NCBI GenBank assembly: GCA_947492525.1
Contig: CANLNQ010000029.1
Span: forward strand, 1-64,000
DNA: 64,000 nt
From: an uncultured Granulosicoccus sp.
Lineage (GTDB): Bacteria; Pseudomonadota; Gammaproteobacteria; Granulosicoccales; Granulosicoccaceae
Direction of reading: 5' to 3'
Of this stretch, positions 15,566 to 24,787 are shown in pieces (positions within the stretch are counted from its first letter, which is position 1; each line of letters opens with the position of its first letter). The notes below the pieces were generated by a model that saw nothing but the letters and a program-made list of their open reading frames with translations, did not search any database and was not told where the DNA came from. The translations under genes and the position numbers were made by a program.

Positions 15566-17506
15566 ATGAGTAATGATCTACGGCCAGTTCCGGCTGAATT
15601 CGCTGCCAAGGCATTGGTTGACGATGCCAAGTACCAGGAAATGTACTCTCAGTCGGTGGAAGACCCCGATGCCTTCTGGGGAGAACACGGCAAGCGACTC
15701 GACTGGATGACGCCTTATACCAAGGTCAAGAACAGCACCTACGAGTATCCGGATGTTTCCATCAAATGGTACGAAGACGGCGAACTCAATGTCAGTGTGA
15801 ATTGCATCGACCGCCATCTGGAGAAGCGGGGCGATCAGGTTGCCATCATCTGGGAAGGTGACGACCCTTCCGACGACAAGAAGATCACGTACAAGGAACT
15901 GCACGAGCATGTGTGCCGCCTCGCCAATGTCTACAAGTCGTTGGGTGTCGGCAAGGGTGATCGGGTCATTCTGTACATGCCGATGATTCCTGAAGCGGCC
16001 TACGCGATGTTGGCCTGCGCACGAATCGGCGCCATCCACTCCATCGTTTTCGGCGGATTCAGTGCCGATGCCCTGGCCGATCGCATCAATGGTTCGAATG
16101 CAAAACTCGTGGTGACCGCTGATGAGGGCTTGCGGGGTGGGCGCAGCGTGCCACTGAAGGCCAATGCCGACAAGGCGCTGGAAAAGGTCTCCCATGAAGT
16201 CAGCATGGTTGTCGTGCAGCGCACCGGCGGCAAGGTCAACATGCGCGAGAATCTTGATCACTGGTATCACGAGCAGACCCAGGCCGTGTCAGCGGACTGC
16301 GAACCGGAAAGAATGAATGCCGAGGATCCGCTGTTCATTCTTTATACATCCGGATCAACCGGCATGCCCAAGGGGGTTGTACATACCACGGGCGGCTATC
16401 TTGTCTACGCCTCCATGACCCACGAATACGTGTTCGATTATCACGATGGCGATATCTACTGGTGTACCGCCGATGTCGGTTGGGTCACCGGCCACAGCTA
16501 CATCGTCTATGGCCCGCTGGCCAATGGCGCCACCACACTGATGTTCGAAGGCGTGCCCACCTATCCCAGCCCATCCCGATTCTGGGATGTGTGTGAAAAG
16601 CACAAGGTCAATATCTTCTACACCGCACCAACGGCCATCAGAGCGCTGATGGGAGCCGGTGAAGAGCATGTCAACAAGGCGGATCTGTCTACCTTGCGGG
16701 TGTTGGGGTCGGTTGGCGAGCCGATCAATCCGGAAGCCTGGAAATGGTATGACGAAGTTGTCGGCAAGGGTCGTTGCCCGATTGTCGACACCTGGTGGCA
16801 AACCGAGACCGGTGGCATCCTGATCACGCCACTGCCCGGTGCTACGGCTACAAAGCCCGGATCAGCCACGCGTCCGTTCTTCGGCGTCCAGCCCGTCATC
16901 CTCGATGCAGAGGGTAATGAGCAGACTCAGACGGAAGCAGAAGGTGTGCTGTGTATTCGGGACAGTTGGCCGGGTCAGATGCGCACGGTCTTCGGTGATC
17001 ATGATCGGTTCGTGTCCACGTATTTCGAGACCTTCAAGGGCTACTATTTCACGGGTGATGGCTGTCGGCGAGATGCAGATGGCTATTACTGGATAACCGG
17101 CCGTGTTGACGATGTCATCAACGTCTCGGGGCATCGTATGGGTACTGCTGAAGTCGAGTCAGCCCTGGTTGCTCATGCGAAGGTATCCGAAGCAGCCGTT
17201 GTCGGATTTCCCCATGACATCAAGGGGCAGGGCATCTACGCCTACGTCACCCTGATGGAAGGGGAAACGCCAACGGAAGAGCTGCGCAAGGAACTCGTCT
17301 CCTGGGTACGCCAGGAAATCGGACCCATCGCATCACCCGATCTCATTCAGTGGGCGCCGGGTCTGCCGAAAACGCGCTCGGGCAAGATCATGCGAAGAAT
17401 TCTTCGCAAGATTGCAGAGAACGATTACGCTGCACTCGGTGACACGTCCACCCTGGCCGATCCGAGCGTCGTGGACGACCTGATCGAGAATCGTGCGAAT
17501 GCCTGA
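15566..17506 (+). CDS. acs: Acetyl-coenzyme A synthetase
   Basis: AMP-forming enzyme that activates acetate to acetyl-CoA in the cytoplasm. The 646 residues match Acs length. The ATP/AMP motif [20 protein letters not shown], the WWQTETGG motif, the [20 protein letters not shown] hinge region and the C-terminal [11 protein letters not shown] motif are all present. The catalytic, acetylation-regulated Lys is K607. AAGGAG lies 10 bp before the ATG. It leads a plus-strand block with the small symporter subunit and the acetate-type symporter, separated from them by a strong hairpin. The CrbS-type kinase encoded opposite is the expected controller. Confidence 0.97.
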   Translation: MSNDLRPVPAEFAAKALVDDAKYQEMYSQSVEDPDAFWGEHGKRLDWMTPYTKVKNSTYEYPDVSIKWYEDGELNVSVNCIDRHLEKRGDQVAIIWEGDDPSDDKKITYKELHEHVCRLANVYKSLGVGKGDRVILYMPMIPEAAYAMLACARIGAIHSIVFGGFSADALADRINGSNAKLVVTADEGLRGGRSVPLKANADKALEKVSHEVSMVVVQRTGGKVNMRENLDHWYHEQTQAVSADCEPERMNAEDPLFILYTSGSTGMPKGVVHTTGGYLVYASMTHEYVFDYHDGDIYWCTADVGWVTGHSYIVYGPLANGATTLMFEGVPTYPSPSRFWDVCEKHKVNIFYTAPTAIRALMGAGEEHVNKADLSTLRVLGSVGEPINPEAWKWYDEVVGKGRCPIVDTWWQTETGGILITPLPGATATKPGSATRPFFGVQPVILDAEGNEQTQTEAEGVLCIRDSWPGQMRTVFGDHDRFVSTYFETFKGYYFTGDGCRRDADGYYWITGRVDDVINVSGHRMGTAEVESALVAHAKVSEAAVVGFPHDIKGQGIYAYVTLMEGETPTEELRKELVSWVRQEIGPIASPDLIQWAPGLPKTRSGKIMRRILRKIAENDYAALGDTSTLADPSVVDDLIENRANA

Positions 17507-17547
17507 GTCTCGGTTCCGAGTCTGAAATAGAAGTGAATCCGGTCATG

Positions 17548-17584
17548 GCCAGGGAACATCAAGCTCTCCTTGATGATCCCTGGC
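17548..17584 (+). promoter_or_regulatory. Strong stem-loop between acs and the symporter genes
   Basis: GCCAGGGA (17548-17555) pairs with TCCCTGGC (17577-17584), and inside it CATCAAG pairs with CTTGATG around a CTCTC loop: 15 base pairs with one A-A mismatch. No T-run follows, so it is more likely an RNA processing or stability element, or a pause site, than a full terminator. Confidence 0.65.
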
Positions 17585-17651
17585 ACAGGCCGGCCCCAAG
17601 GATTTTCCACCACTTAAACCAGAAGCATCTGCTTCAAGGAGGTACTGTCGC

Positions 17652-17912
17652 GTGTCTGAAAACTCATCCAACAACGAATATTGGTCGGCCAATATACGAT
17701 TGGTCAAATTCTGCCTGGTCATCTGGGCCATCGTCTCCTTCGGGTTCGGAATCATCTTGCGCCCATTGCTCTCCGGTATCACCGTTGGTGGCACCGACCT
17801 CGGTTTCTGGTTTGCACAACAGGGATCAATCATTGTCTTTCTGATCCTGATTTTTTTCTATGCGTGGCGAATGAACGCGCTGGACAAGAAATTCGGCGTC
17901 GACGAGGAATAG
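17652..17912 (+). CDS. DUF4212 family small subunit of a sodium:solute symporter
   Basis: An 86-residue membrane protein with two helices (FCLVIWAIVSFGFGIILRPL and FAQQGSIIVFLILIFFYAW), ending in a charged tail. This family is almost always encoded next to a VC_2705-type sodium:solute symporter and is thought to be its accessory subunit. The start is GTG at 17652, supported by AGGAGG just upstream. The symporter gene begins 10 bp after its stop. Confidence 0.9.
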   Translation: MSENSSNNEYWSANIRLVKFCLVIWAIVSFGFGIILRPLLSGITVGGTDLGFWFAQQGSIIVFLILIFFYAWRMNALDKKFGVDEE

Positions 17913-17922
17913 GACTCAAAAC

Positions 17923-19692
<1,770 letters not shown>

Positions 19693-19703
19693 GGCCTGAG
19701 AGG

Positions 19704-19733
19704 CGGGCCGACAGGAACACGTCGGCCCGTCTT
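19704..19733 (+). terminator. Hairpin after the symporter gene
   Basis: CGGGCCGAC (19704-19712) pairs perfectly with GTCGGCCCG (19721-19729), followed by TCTT. It ends the acs-symporter transcription unit together with the next hairpin. Confidence 0.75.
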
Positions 19734-19759
19734 GTGTTCAAACGAAGTAGAACAAGGAA

Positions 19760-19789
19760 GGGCTTGCATGAGAATGCAGGCCCTTTTTT
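19760..19789 (+). terminator. Second intrinsic terminator after the symporter gene
   Basis: GGGCTTGCAT (19760-19769) pairs with ATGCAGGCCC (19774-19783, one G-U) around a 4-nt loop and is followed by six T residues. Tandem terminators separate the symporter unit from the DUF294 gene. Confidence 0.85.
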
Positions 19790-19953
19790 CCTTTCTGGGC
19801 TGTGTGCTGCTGTGGTCGCCCGGCCATGCAGCGATCCTCTACAGCTTGATGCCAGTCAACGGAAGCTGCCGATCATGGCGTATATTGTCGTGACTAACAG
19901 AGCAAGTGATGGATATGTCAAGACACACTGACCAATCGCGAGGTGCTCAATCA

Positions 19954-21456
19954 ATGAGTGACGACAAGCAACCGTTTACTGTCGCCGGGATGGGCCGAGA
20001 TACCGCATCGTCGCTCTATGCCGAAGCCGGTTCCGAGCGCCTGTCCAGCGTCAAGGTCAGCGAGCTGATGAGTCACGAGCCGCAGACCATTCAGCAAACG
20101 GATTCCATCAGACTGGGGGCTCAGCGCATGCTCGAGCACCGTATTTCCTGCCTGCCGGTGGTCAGTGACCACATGCTGGTCGGGCTTGTCACCGAAGCCG
20201 ATTTCGTCGGGAGAGTGGTTGCCAGTGGTTTGTCGGTGGATCAACCTGTAAACAGTGTGATGACATCAACACCGCAGTGGGTCAGTCCCGAGCAGAGCGT
20301 GCTGGATGTCCTGACACTGATGACGCGTCACCGCATTGCACATATGCCGGTTTGTAGCGACGGTCGTCTGGTGGGGATCGTGACCCAGACGGATCTCATC
20401 CGTCATCAGGTGGCATCGTCGGTGTTCATGGTCGGGGATATCAGTCGCATGAAATCGAGCGCTGCCATTGCCGAGATCGTGCAACAGCTGCCGCGTCTGT
20501 TGTGCTCACTGGTGAACAATGGCAGCAGTGCCTTCGAAACGGGTCGAATCATGAGTTCCATAACCGGTGCGGTGACTCGCAGGCTGCTTGAACTGGCAGA
20601 GCAGCAATTCGGTCCGGCACCGGTTGCCTACGTCTGGCTGGCCTGCGGCTCGCAAGGCAGGCAGGAGCAGACCGGGGCCACCGATCAGGACAATTGTCTG
20701 GTACTCGATGATGCCTACGACCCCGATGCACATGGGGACTATTTCACCAGAATGGCTGCTTTCGTCTGTGACGGTCTGAATGAATCCGGGTATGTGTACT
20801 GTCCGGGAGACATGATGGCCAGCAACCCCAAATGGCGGCAACCGGTGTCTGTCTGGCGCGATTACTTCGAAGAATGGATCGAGCGACCGGGCCCGATGGC
20901 GCAGATGCTGGCGAGTGTCATGTTCGACCTGCGCCCGATACATGGCGAGGCGTCTCTGTATAAACCTTTGCGAGATGAGGTACTGGAACGCGCGCACAAG
21001 AACAGTCTGTTCGTGGCGCACATGACCAGTAACAGCCTGACTCATCGACCACAGATCGGATGGTTTGGCAGGTTTCGGAAGGAGTCTTCGGGTGAACATC
21101 AGGGGAAGGTGGATCTGAAGCACGGTGGCGTGGTGCCCATCGTCGATATCGCACGTGTCTACGCCTTGTCCGCCGGCATTCCTGCCGTGAATACGATGGA
21201 AAGGCTGGGGGCCGGGGTTGACTCGCCTGTTCTGAGCCAGTCGGGTGCGCGTAGTCTCAGTGATGCACATGATGTCATTCTGATGATCAGGCTTCGTCAC
21301 CAGGTCAGGCAGATCAAACGCGGTGAGAAGCCGGACAATTTCGTCGATCCGGCACTGTTGCCCGCCTCCGAGCGTGACCGTCTGCGCAATGCCATGAAAT
21401 CAATCAAGGACATACAGGCGGCGATGAACAATCGTATCGCGGTACTCGGACGCTAA
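19954..21456 (+). CDS. CBS-domain DUF294 nucleotidyltransferase-like protein (no cNMP domain)
   Basis: A 500-residue putative signalling nucleotidyltransferase. Two CBS motifs span about 30-160 (VSELMSHEPQTIQQTDSIRL and ending GRLVGIVTQTDLIRHQ). The DUF294 nucleotidyltransferase domain follows (about 170-310), with the intact polymerase-beta-type motif GSQGRQEQTGATDQDN. A DUF294 C-terminal helical domain completes it. The start ATG 19954 is preceded by GAGGTG at 8 bp, better than starts about 16 codons upstream. It is a paralogue of the minus-strand gene at 22930-24786 but lacks that protein's cyclic-nucleotide-binding domain. The target of nucleotidyl transfer is unknown; the family resembles the GlnD catalytic domain. 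Confidence 0.85.
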   Translation: MSDDKQPFTVAGMGRDTASSLYAEAGSERLSSVKVSELMSHEPQTIQQTDSIRLGAQRMLEHRISCLPVVSDHMLVGLVTEADFVGRVVASGLSVDQPVNSVMTSTPQWVSPEQSVLDVLTLMTRHRIAHMPVCSDGRLVGIVTQTDLIRHQVASSVFMVGDISRMKSSAAIAEIVQQLPRLLCSLVNNGSSAFETGRIMSSITGAVTRRLLELAEQQFGPAPVAYVWLACGSQGRQEQTGATDQDNCLVLDDAYDPDAHGDYFTRMAAFVCDGLNESGYVYCPGDMMASNPKWRQPVSVWRDYFEEWIERPGPMAQMLASVMFDLRPIHGEASLYKPLRDEVLERAHKNSLFVAHMTSNSLTHRPQIGWFGRFRKESSGEHQGKVDLKHGGVVPIVDIARVYALSAGIPAVNTMERLGAGVDSPVLSQSGARSLSDAHDVILMIRLRHQVRQIKRGEKPDNFVDPALLPASERDRLRNAMKSIKDIQAAMNNRIAVLGR

Positions 21457-21483
21457 CCTTCAACTTCAAGACACACTCATTTC

Positions 21484-21999
21484 ATGATCGTCCAGCTAAT
21501 TACCGTCATCATTCTTGCCATCGCCCTGTTGTTGATGGCGTGGGCTGTTTTCCGAACGCTGAAAAGACCGATGCCGCGTGTGCTCATGCCGCTGATCATC
21601 GCCTCGACAGCCATCGGATACGGTATCTACAACGAGTACACCTGGGAATCGCGTACGCTGGACAAGATGCCCGACACGATCGTCGTGGCTGAAAGCCACG
21701 AGGGAACGTCGATGTTTTCGCCGTGGTCCTACCTGATTCCTCGAACCGATCGAATGATGCTGGTCGACAAGGCCTCCATTCGACGACATCCGGATCATAC
21801 CGACTTCGTGATGGTCGATCTCCTGCTGATGCAGCGATTCAGCCCGGTGGCCAAGGTGCGGCAGCTGGTGGATTGCCGCAGTGGCAATCGCGCCGATTTG
21901 CGGGCAGAACCTGTTTTCGATGAGCAGGGATTGCCCATGGATCTAGACTGGAAGACGCTTGATGCTTCCGGCAAATTGCTGGAAGTCACTTGTTTCTGA
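21484..21999 (+). CDS. Hypothetical membrane-anchored protein downstream of DUF294
   Basis: A 171-residue protein of unknown family. Two N-terminal hydrophobic segments (LITVIILAIALLLMAWAVF and VLMPLIIASTAIGYGIY) are followed by a soluble domain of about 115 residues, probably periplasmic or cytosolic depending on hairpin orientation. Conserved-looking features are YNEYTWESRTLDKMPDTIVV and two Cys (VDCRSG and the C-terminal VTCF). It starts 27 bp after the DUF294 gene and is probably co-transcribed with it. Confidence 0.75.
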   Translation: MIVQLITVIILAIALLLMAWAVFRTLKRPMPRVLMPLIIASTAIGYGIYNEYTWESRTLDKMPDTIVVAESHEGTSMFSPWSYLIPRTDRMMLVDKASIRRHPDHTDFVMVDLLLMQRFSPVAKVRQLVDCRSGNRADLRAEPVFDEQGLPMDLDWKTLDASGKLLEVTCF

Positions 22000-22057
22000 G
22001 TCTGGTGGCCGTGCTGCTCCGGCCGAGGTGGTGGTCGGGCTTGTAGTCAGGTTTGCT

Positions 22058-22204
22058 TCAGACGGGTTTGTGATCAGGCTTGTAGTCAGGTTTACGGGCA
22101 GGTTTACGGGCAGGTTTACGGGCAGGTTTACGGGCAGGTTTACGGGCAGGTTTACGGGCAGGTTTACGGGCAGGCGGTTTGCCAGGGCTCTACCCCAGTG
22201 CCAG
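22058..22204 (-). pseudogene. Orphaned Lys-Pro-Ala-Arg tail in frame with the exonuclease, beyond two stops
   Basis: The exonuclease frame ends at TGA (22205-22207). Reading on in the same frame gives four codons, a TAG (22190-22192), then SPGKPPARKPAR and further KPAR repeats, finishing KPDYKPDHKPV before TGA at 22058-22060. The strongly basic repeat tail resembles those of nucleic-acid-binding proteins. It is either a former C-terminus cut off by two nonsense codons, a rare readthrough extension, or noncoding repeat that happens to stay in frame. Confidence 0.5.
22091..22174. repeat. Seven perfect copies of a 12-bp unit (TTTACGGGCAGG)
   Basis: Seven exact head-to-tail copies fill 22091-22174, flanked by degenerate copies at 22046-22090. 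On the minus strand the unit encodes Lys-Pro-Ala-Arg. It lies between the convergent 3' ends of the small membrane protein and the exonuclease gene. Confidence 0.97.
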
Positions 22205-22924
22205 TCAATAGCGCCGCATCAGCTCGTCGAGGCGCAAGGGGCGTGTTGTCGTGCGATAGGCAATCTGCGCCAGTAACAGCTCGCCTGCACCGATGGCGTC
22301 GCTGAGCGCATCGTGTGCGCGGTAACGGGGCAGCCCGTACTGCTGGCGCAAGGCGTCCAGCCGCAGAGCCCCGGGGGCGATGGGGGACCCGGCACGAACA
22401 ATCTTTCGTTGTTCGAGCTCAAGGGTATCCACCAGTGGTGCGACAAAGGCGCAACCGTATAGTCGACGGCAGACGGCATCCAGGAAATCGTGTTCGATAC
22501 GCGCGCTGTGCGCCACCAGAACCCGTCCGGCAAGCGCTTGCAGTAACGGTGGCAGGGCCTCGGCCAATGGCAGACCTTCTCGGGCTCGATCATCGAGAAT
22601 GCCGTGTACGACAGCCGATGATTCCGGAATGGCGCGCTCAGGTCGCACCAGATAATGGCGGGCGCCGCCCAGCTGCAAGCCATGTCCGGATATGGGCACG
22701 AAGCCGATACTCAGCAATTCGTCACGCTCCGGGGCCAGGCCAGTGGTTTCGAGATCCAGGGCGAGATAGTCGGTAGACACGGACGGGGTGGTTGGTCTGG
22801 CGAATGGCACTTGATAATAATCGCGCAGGGGCCCGGCGGGCGCACGCTTCAACCACCAGAGTCGCTGGCGCTCCAGTGACGCCATGCGTCGGCAGATGAA
22901 GTTGCCCAGAATACGCTCGAGCAT
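22205..22924 (-). CDS. DEDDh 3'-5' exonuclease (DnaQ/PolC epsilon-like)
   Basis: A 239-residue exonuclease of the DnaQ superfamily. Exo I is DYLALDLETTGL, Exo II lies around LVAHSARIEHDFLD, and Exo III is YRAHDALSDAIGAGE, giving the D-E-D-D-h catalytic set with His in the last motif. The N-terminal 45 residues are basic. It starts 5 bp after the stop of the cNMP/CBS/DUF294 gene and is the last gene of the sensor operon. The substrate could be DNA 3' ends, small RNA or a nucleotide signal; constant pairing with DUF294 genes, as I recall also in Pseudomonas, hints at the last. The frame continues past two stops into a repeat-encoded basic tail. Confidence 0.88.
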   Translation of the reverse strand: MLERILGNFICRRMASLERQRLWWLKRAPAGPLRDYYQVPFARPTTPSVSTDYLALDLETTGLAPERDELLSIGFVPISGHGLQLGGARHYLVRPERAIPESSAVVHGILDDRAREGLPLAEALPPLLQALAGRVLVAHSARIEHDFLDAVCRRLYGCAFVAPLVDTLELEQRKIVRAGSPIAPGALRLDALRQQYGLPRYRAHDALSDAIGAGELLLAQIAYRTTTRPLRLDELMRRY

Positions 22925-22929
22925 CTTGA

Positions 22930-24786
22930 TCAGCGCCCGAATCGTTGTGCAAGGGAACGCTGCATCGTGCGCACGATGGCAAACGCGTCCTTCAGGTGTC
23001 CGCGCTCGAAACGCGACAGGGTTTCCGGCGCCACCAGACTATCGACGTCGGTGCCGGCTTCCAGTTGTCGTGCCTGATGTCGAAAACGGGTATCCGACAG
23101 AAAGGTCAGGGCATCGCCCAGGTCTCGTGCACCACTGCTGCTGAGTTCGTCGGTAGCGCCGGCCGCATTCAGGCGCGCGCGCGTGTTGACCTCGTCTATC
23201 CCTCCTGCCAGTGCATACACACGCGCCAGCTCGACAATGGGCACGACACCGACATGCTTCAGGTCGAGCACACCTGTTTCGTCACGTCCATGACTCAGCA
23301 CGAAATTGCGGAAAAAACCCAGCGGCGGTTGCCGTTTGAGTGCATTGCCGGTCAGATGGGAGAGAAAGATGGAATTGCCGCGTGTGCGCTCCAGCATCGA
23401 TCGTCGCAGTGTGGCAGACAGACTGGCGTCTCCATAGATGTGGCGCAGATCGAAGAAGGTGCAGCCGTGCATCAGGGCTGTGGGGTCAGGGTTGTCAATC
23501 CAGTGAGAGAACCGTGACTGCCAGCCGGATAGCGTTGTACGCCATTCCGGATTGGTGGCCATGACATCACCCGGGCAGACAGGCTGGCCGCATCTGGCCA
23601 GACCGTTGCAGACAAACCGCGCCATCTCAGCGAAATAGTCCCCGTCTCTGGTGTCGTCGTAGCCGTCATCCAGTATCAGAGCGTTGTCCTGATCAGAGGC
23701 GATGGTGAATTCGCCGCGTGCGTGCGAGCCTGCCACTATCCAGGCATAGTCGACCGGAGGCGCCCCCAGTTCCAGCTCGGCCAGCTCCAGCAGGCGGATG
23801 GACAGCGCATCGGCAATACCCGTGACCACGCATTGTGTGCGCTCCGCCGATGCACCTGCTGCGGCCAGGTTGCTTACCAGTTGGGGTAAACGCTGGGCGA
23901 TGTCAGCCAGAGAGTCAACCGAATCCTGGCGATGGATGTCCGCTGCCAGGTAGACTGATGATGTCGTATGGCGTTCAATGAAGTCCGATGCTGTCACCAC
24001 GCCGGCTACCCGATCGCCATCCACTACCGGCAGGTGGTGAATGCGATGCCGCGCCATGGTCAGCAAGGCATCATAGGCATTGGTGTCGACACTGGCCGTT
24101 ACCGGTGCCAGGGTCATGACCTCGCTCAAGGCTGACTCGGGGTCGACCCCGGCTGCGATGACGCGTAGACGCAGATCGCGGTCGGTAAGTACGCCGAAGA
24201 GAGTACCGTCCTCGACGATCAGCATCGATGTGATCTTCTCCTCGCTCATCAACTCTGCCGCCTGCCGGATAGTGGCGCCGGGTGGCAGATGAACAGGTTC
24301 ACGCTCCAGCAGGTCGCCCAGACGCGTGTCCGTCAGGTTCAGAGGGGAGTTACTGGTGTCGTCATGGTGTCGTACCGCCTCACGCAGACGTCCAGCGCCT
24401 GCCGGTGCCAGAAACCAGGCAATCTGGCTGTGTTCGTTGCAGAGTCTGTCAACAACGCTTGAGGGTAGTCGATAGAGCAGGGTGTCCTCGAGCGCTACGT
24501 AGTGATGGTCTTCCGCCACTTCGTGTGCCGAGGCGCGATACCCGAACAGATCTCCTTCGCCGAGACGCGTCAGCAGCTCGCCGGTGTCCGTGCGCAGCTC
24601 CACGGCACCGCTTCGCACCATGCTCAGCGCCGGCTCTCCCTGCTCGGTCCCCGATACCTCCGACTCACGGCGTACGTAGCGGATGGTTATCGCCTCGACC
24701 ATTGATACCAGCGCCTCGACAGGCAACTGGTCGAATGGTCGATTGGCGCCGACAAAGTCGCGTATTTCCAGTTCTTCGATGTCCAT
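22930..24786 (-). CDS. cNMP-binding, CBS-pair, DUF294 nucleotidyltransferase-like protein
   Basis: A 618-residue putative signal-transduction protein. Order: cyclic-nucleotide-binding domain (about 15-125, with GEGDLFGYRA), two CBS motifs (about 145-270), DUF294 nucleotidyltransferase domain (about 285-440, motif GSHARGEFTIASDQDN) and DUF294 C-terminal domain. The ATG at 24786 overlaps the kinase stop region, so translation is probably coupled; a much longer upstream frame only reads through the kinase gene in another frame. It is paralogous to the plus-strand protein at 19954-21456. Presumed role: sensing nucleotide ligands and modifying a partner in the acetate regulon; no target is known from sequence. 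Confidence 0.87.
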   Translation of the reverse strand: MDIEELEIRDFVGANRPFDQLPVEALVSMVEAITIRYVRRESEVSGTEQGEPALSMVRSGAVELRTDTGELLTRLGEGDLFGYRASAHEVAEDHHYVALEDTLLYRLPSSVVDRLCNEHSQIAWFLAPAGAGRLREAVRHHDDTSNSPLNLTDTRLGDLLEREPVHLPPGATIRQAAELMSEEKITSMLIVEDGTLFGVLTDRDLRLRVIAAGVDPESALSEVMTLAPVTASVDTNAYDALLTMARHRIHHLPVVDGDRVAGVVTASDFIERHTTSSVYLAADIHRQDSVDSLADIAQRLPQLVSNLAAAGASAERTQCVVTGIADALSIRLLELAELELGAPPVDYAWIVAGSHARGEFTIASDQDNALILDDGYDDTRDGDYFAEMARFVCNGLARCGQPVCPGDVMATNPEWRTTLSGWQSRFSHWIDNPDPTALMHGCTFFDLRHIYGDASLSATLRRSMLERTRGNSIFLSHLTGNALKRQPPLGFFRNFVLSHGRDETGVLDLKHVGVVPIVELARVYALAGGIDEVNTRARLNAAGATDELSSSGARDLGDALTFLSDTRFRHQARQLEAGTDVDSLVAPETLSRFERGHLKDAFAIVRTMQRSLAQRFGR

Positions 24787-24787
24787 G

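Noticed and set aside
21959-22276. Plus-strand frame with Thr-Gly-Arg-Phe repeats over the 12-bp array
   Set aside because: No real start signal, and it overlaps the ends of two supported genes; the minus-strand frame in phase with the exonuclease is more meaningful.
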